In this document: piece by piece, positions 8,905 to 11,437 of the stretch
Layout: every line of letters begins with the position of its first letter
How positions within the stretch are numbered: position 1 is the first letter of the stretch
Assembly: GCA_000715605.1 (NCBI GenBank)
Contig: KL568540.1
Location: 61,815 to 73,251 of the forward strand
DNA: 11,437 nt
Direction of reading: 5' to 3'
Source of the DNA: Streptomyces speibonae
Lineage (GTDB): Bacteria > Actinomycetota > Actinomycetes > Streptomycetales > Streptomycetaceae
The notes under the pieces: model-generated
What the model was told of the DNA's origin: nothing
Database searches by the model: none
Seen by the model: the letters and a program-made list of their open reading frames with translations, nothing else
Position numbers and translations under genes: made by a program

Positions 8905-8910
8905 GCGGGC

Positions 8911-9594
<684 letters not shown>

Positions 9595-9624
9595 GCCGAC
9601 CTCCGTCCTTGACCTGCCTCCTCG

Positions 9625-9653
9625 ACGGTAGGCAGTCACCAAGGGTGCGTCAA
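9625..9653 (-). promoter_or_regulatory. Strong candidate promoter of the Rv1830-like MerR gene
   Basis: On the minus strand TTGACG (complement of 9648-9653) and TACCGT (9625-9630) are separated by exactly 17 bp, a good match to vegetative (HrdB-type) promoters. The start would be near 9618, giving a leader of about 24 nt before GTG 9594, with GGAGG in it. The gene can therefore be transcribed apart from the DUF151 gene upstream. Confidence 0.7.
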
Positions 9654-9662
9654 CGATCGCCA

Positions 9663-9698
9663 CACTCGGCACGCCGAGTGATAATCACCCTAAGAGTG
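9663..9698. repeat. Overlapping palindromes and GAGTG repeats upstream of the MerR promoter
   Basis: CACTCGGC-AC-GCCGAGTG (9663-9680) is an 8+8 bp palindrome with a 2-bp centre. It overlaps a second palindrome, GTGAT-A-ATCAC (9678-9688), and a third GAGTG follows at 9694-9698. The block begins 10 bp upstream of the -35 box of the MerR gene. It looks like an operator, perhaps for autoregulation. MerR proteins usually bind between -10 and -35, so an activator position would be atypical. Confidence 0.5.
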
Positions 9699-9741
9699 GT
9701 TTCCCGTGCCTCACCGCGGGGAAAGGCTAGCCGAATGGCCT

Positions 9742-9769
9742 CTGTCACGGCTCCGGCGGCCGGTGACAG
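9742..9769 (-). terminator. Hairpin terminator after the DUF151 gene
   Basis: CTGTCAC (9742-9748) and GTGACAG (9763-9769) form a perfect 7-bp stem, extendable by GGC/GCC with one bulged base. It begins 18 nt after the DUF151 stop on the minus strand and is not followed by a U-tract. It separates this gene from the independently promoted MerR gene. Confidence 0.6.
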
Positions 9770-9787
9770 GGCACCGAGCGCCCTCCC

Positions 9788-10261
9788 TCACTGGTTGCTG
9801 GTTCCGAAGTCCTCCGGCGAGATCTGGTCGAGGAACTCGCGGAACTTCTCCACCTCGTCCTCCTGCTCGTCCGGGATGGCGATCCCGGCGTCGTCGAGCA
9901 CCGTGTCGCTGCCGTAGATCGGCGTGCCCGTGCGCAGGGCCAGCGCTATGGCGTCGGACGGGCGGGCGCTGACCTCCACGCCGCTGGCGAAGACCAGCTC
10001 GGCGTAGAAGACGCCCTCGCGCAGGTCGGTGATGCGCACTTCCGTGAGCTCCTGTCCGACGGCTTCCAGCACGTCCTTGAACAGGTCGTGGGTCAGCGGC
10101 CGTGCGGGGGCCATGCCCTGCTGGGCGAAGGCGATCGCCGTCGCCTCCCCCGGTCCGATCCAGATGGGGAGGTAGCGGTCGCCTCCCACTTCACGCAGCA
10201 GCACGATCGGTTGGTTGGAGGGCATCTCGACCCGGACACCTACGACATCGAGCTCGTTCAC
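9788..10261 (-). CDS. Bifunctional nuclease family (DUF151) protein, Rv1829-like
   Basis: A 157-residue protein of the bifunctional nuclease (BFN/DUF151) family, near the family's usual length. Motifs run in order: VVGVRVEMPSNQPIVLLREV (6-25), then DRYLPIWIGPGEATAIA, RPLTHDLFKDVLEAVGQ, then VEVSARPSDAIALALRTGTPIY, and an acidic C-terminus (DEQEDEVEKFREFLDQISPEDF). Some plant members have DNase and RNase activity; a Thermotoga structure is known, but the bacterial role is unsettled. The GTG start has no clear ribosome binding site, only TAGGGT 6 nt before it, which suggests a leaderless message. It sits between two MerR regulators, exactly as Rv1829 does in mycobacteria. Confidence 0.92.
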   Translation of the reverse strand: MNELDVVGVRVEMPSNQPIVLLREVGGDRYLPIWIGPGEATAIAFAQQGMAPARPLTHDLFKDVLEAVGQELTEVRITDLREGVFYAELVFASGVEVSARPSDAIALALRTGTPIYGSDTVLDDAGIAIPDEQEDEVEKFREFLDQISPEDFGTSNQ

Positions 10262-10273
10262 ACAGCAACCCTA
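10261..10273 (-). promoter_or_regulatory. Candidate leaderless promoter of the DUF151 gene
   Basis: CCTAGGGT on the minus strand contains TAGGGT (complement of 10268-10273), followed by six bases and then GTG 10261. This puts the expected start on the initiation codon. The same octamer occurs before the HTH-Mop gene at 371-378. No clear -35 box is seen. Confidence 0.4.
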
Positions 10274-10298
10274 GGCCGTGCCCGGGACGTTTGGGTAG

Positions 10299-10340
10299 TC
10301 GGGCAGGGAACGGGTGCCCGATCCGGCCTTCCGAGCCGGC
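10299..10340 (-). terminator. Two hairpins after the Rv1828-like MerR gene
   Basis: Reading the minus strand, CCGGC/GCCGG (10323-10327 with 10335-10339) gives a 5-bp stem close after the stop. TCGGGCA/TGCCCGA (10299-10305 with 10315-10321) then gives a perfect 7-bp stem with a 9-nt loop. No U-tract follows. Together they probably end the FHA-MerR transcript. Confidence 0.5.
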
Positions 10341-10344
10341 GGTA

Positions 10345-11097
10345 TCAGGGCAGCCGCACCCCGAGCGCGGACTGCACCAGGGCCGCGTGCAGCTTCACCG
10401 CGAGCCCGGCCAGCTCCCTCGTCCGGGCCTCGGCATGGGCGCGGGTCTGCGGGTTCCGGTGGCGGCGCAGCGGGGCGACCACCTGGTCCACCAGACCGGC
10501 CTCCCGGTCCGCGGCGGCCTTCATGGCCCTGAGATGACGTGGCTCGATACCGAACCGCCCCAGCTCGGTGATGAGACCGGCGACGGTGACCGCCTCGGCG
10601 TCGTACACGCCGTCCTCGACCGGGGCGAGCAGCCCGTACGACTCCCACTCGGCGAGCTCTCGCTCACCGGCGCCGACGGCCGCGAGCAGTTGGCCGCGCC
10701 CGACCCGGGCCGCCGTGGGCCCGTCGGCCGCCGCCGGCTCCCCGCCGGTGCCCGCGTCACCCGTGTCACCCGGACGGCTCAGGGCCGGCAGCCGGACGGC
10801 CTCCCCGCGCTCCATCGCCGCCAGATACTCCCGGATCACCTTGAGCGGCAGATAGTGGTCCCGCTGCATCCTCAGCACATGGCCGAGGCGCTCGACGTCG
10901 CCCGCGCTGAACTTGCGGTACCCCGACGGGGTCCGCTGCGGCTCGATCAGCCCTTCCGACTCCAGGAAACGGATCTTGGAGATGGTGACTTCGGGAAACT
11001 CCTCGCGCAGCACGCCCAGCACCGCGCCGATGCTCATCAGTCCGGTGCCCGCGGCGGCGGCACCGTCGCCGGCACCGCCGCTCGGTGTCTGAAGCAT
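10345..11097 (-). CDS. MerR-family transcriptional regulator, Rv1828-like
   Basis: A 250-residue regulator. The MerR winged helix covers about 20-95: MSIGAVLGVLREEFPEVTIS, KIRFLESEGLIEPQRTPSGY, RKFSAGDVERL, then MQRDHYLPLKVIREYL. A Gly/Ala/Pro-rich linker at 100-133 leads to a helical C-terminal domain (135-250) containing FGIEPRHLRAMKAAADREAG and LAVKLHAALVQSAL. These features match mycobacterial Rv1828, a MerR protein with an unusual globular C-terminal domain in place of a dimerising coiled coil. ATG 11097 has an AGGGAAGG site upstream. A second ATG at residue 21 would start exactly at the helix-turn-helix. The ligand and targets are unknown. It lies 38 bp downstream of the FHA gene and is probably co-transcribed with it. 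Confidence 0.92.
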   Translation of the reverse strand: MLQTPSGGAGDGAAAAGTGLMSIGAVLGVLREEFPEVTISKIRFLESEGLIEPQRTPSGYRKFSAGDVERLGHVLRMQRDHYLPLKVIREYLAAMERGEAVRLPALSRPGDTGDAGTGGEPAAADGPTAARVGRGQLLAAVGAGERELAEWESYGLLAPVEDGVYDAEAVTVAGLITELGRFGIEPRHLRAMKAAADREAGLVDQVVAPLRRHRNPQTRAHAEARTRELAGLAVKLHAALVQSALGVRLP

Positions 11098-11114
11098 GGA
11101 CCTTCCCTGAAGTC

Positions 11115-11132
11115 CCCCGGACGGATCCGGGG
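11115..11132 (-). terminator. Hairpin between the FHA and MerR genes
   Basis: CCCCGGA (11115-11121) and TCCGGGG (11126-11132) form a perfect 7-bp stem with a 4-nt loop, 3 nt after the FHA stop. It might attenuate transcription into the MerR gene or shape its leader. The MerR ribosome binding site lies just downstream and outside the stem. Confidence 0.4.
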
Positions 11133-11135
11133 AGG

Positions 11136-11437
11136 TCAGTAGCCCCGCTGGCTCGCGTAGAAGACCAGCCGGTACTTGCCGATCTGCACCTCGTCACCGT
11201 TGGACAGGGCGACCTGGTCGATCCGCTCGCGGTTGACGTAGGTGCCGTTCAGGCTGCCGACGTCGGCGACCGTGAACGAGCCGTCCGGGTTGCGGCGGAA
11301 CTCCACGTGCCGCCGGGAGACCGTGACGTCGTCCAGGAAGATGTCGCTCTGCGGGTGGCGTCCGGCCGTGGTCAGGTCGCCGTCCAGCAGGAAGCGGCTG
11401 CCCGAGTTCGGCCCGCGGCGCACGACCAGGAGCGCCG
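11136..11437 (-). CDS. FHA-domain protein, GarA/OdhI-like (5' end outside window)
   Basis: The C-terminal ~100 residues of a forkhead-associated protein. The frame is open to the window edge (ALLVVRRGPNSGSRFLL), so the N-terminus is missing. FHA phosphothreonine-binding residues are present: Arg in AGRHPQSDIFLDD, Ser-Arg-Arg-His in VSRRHVEF, and Asn in VGSLNGTYVNR. The ending GDEVQIGKYRLVFY is close to GarA/OdhI. In mycobacteria and corynebacteria this protein, unphosphorylated, binds and inhibits 2-oxoglutarate dehydrogenase and glutamate dehydrogenase, and PknB/PknG phosphorylation of an N-terminal ETTS motif relieves that. The ETTS region would be beyond the window, so phospho-control cannot be confirmed. 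A GTG at 11423 is internal to the domain and not the true start. Gene order with two MerR and a DUF151 gene supports the assignment. Confidence 0.9.
   Translation of the reverse strand, partial: ALLVVRRGPNSGSRFLLDGDLTTAGRHPQSDIFLDDVTVSRRHVEFRRNPDGSFTVADVGSLNGTYVNRERIDQVALSNGDEVQIGKYRLVFYASQRGY

Noticed and set aside
8858..8910. Possible SOS (LexA) box in front of dinB
   Set aside because: No sequence resembling the actinobacterial GAAC-N4-GTTC box is present in the 53-bp gap.
9595..9672. Upstream extension of the Rv1830-like MerR gene to 9672
   Set aside because: It would translate through the TTGACG/TACCGT promoter and into the palindrome. GTG 9594 has a good GGAGG site.
9797..10261. DUF151 gene read as a toxin or defence nuclease because of the family name
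   Set aside because: The gene is in a conserved housekeeping neighbourhood with no antitoxin-like partner or defence genes. It is better described simply as a DUF151 family member.

Overview
The window looks like a chromosomal segment of a Streptomyces or a close actinobacterial relative. The evidence is very high GC with strong third-position bias, GTG starts, likely leaderless transcripts, and protein families whose closest remembered relatives are actinobacterial. I see no insertion sequence, integrase, CRISPR array, tRNA or rRNA. It reads as ordinary core chromosome, not an island.

Left part (1-3676, all + strand). The window opens in the C-terminal half of a LacI/GalR-type repressor, closed by a GC-rich hairpin. 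Next comes a small regulator with an excisionase/MerR-like helix-turn-helix fused to a Mop (molybdate-binding) domain, apparently made from a leaderless mRNA. After it lies a tightly packed molybdate ABC transporter operon: modA (lipoprotein), modB (permease) and modC (ATPase with its own Mop/TOBE tail). The Mop regulator is the obvious candidate molybdate sensor for modABC. Two hairpins follow modC; the second, a perfect 14-bp stem, sits between convergent transcription units and probably stops both.

Middle part (3807-7455). gcvP, the P-protein of the glycine cleavage system, lies on the minus strand. Its leader carries a textbook tandem glycine riboswitch (about 6757-6957), followed by a region that can fold over the ribosome binding site. 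Divergent from it is a small PRC-barrel protein on the + strand.

Right part (7466-11437, all minus strand). A Y-family DNA polymerase IV carries an unusual C-terminal domain beyond its clamp-binding motif. Upstream of it are a MerR regulator (Rv1830/ResR-like), a bifunctional-nuclease (DUF151) protein, a second MerR regulator (Rv1828-like) and a GarA/OdhI-type FHA protein cut by the window end. The order FHA - MerR - DUF151 - MerR - gcvP matches the mycobacterial garA-Rv1828-Rv1829-Rv1830-gcvB neighbourhood, with dinB and the PRC-barrel gene between the last MerR gene and gcvP here. GarA/OdhI controls 2-oxoglutarate metabolism in actinobacteria, so the neighbourhood ties carbon/nitrogen balance to glycine degradation.

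I found no clearly new biological system. The best leads are the gcvP riboswitch expression platform, the HTH-Mop regulator, the DinB C-terminal domain, and a palindrome cluster directly upstream of a strong promoter for the Rv1830-like regulator.
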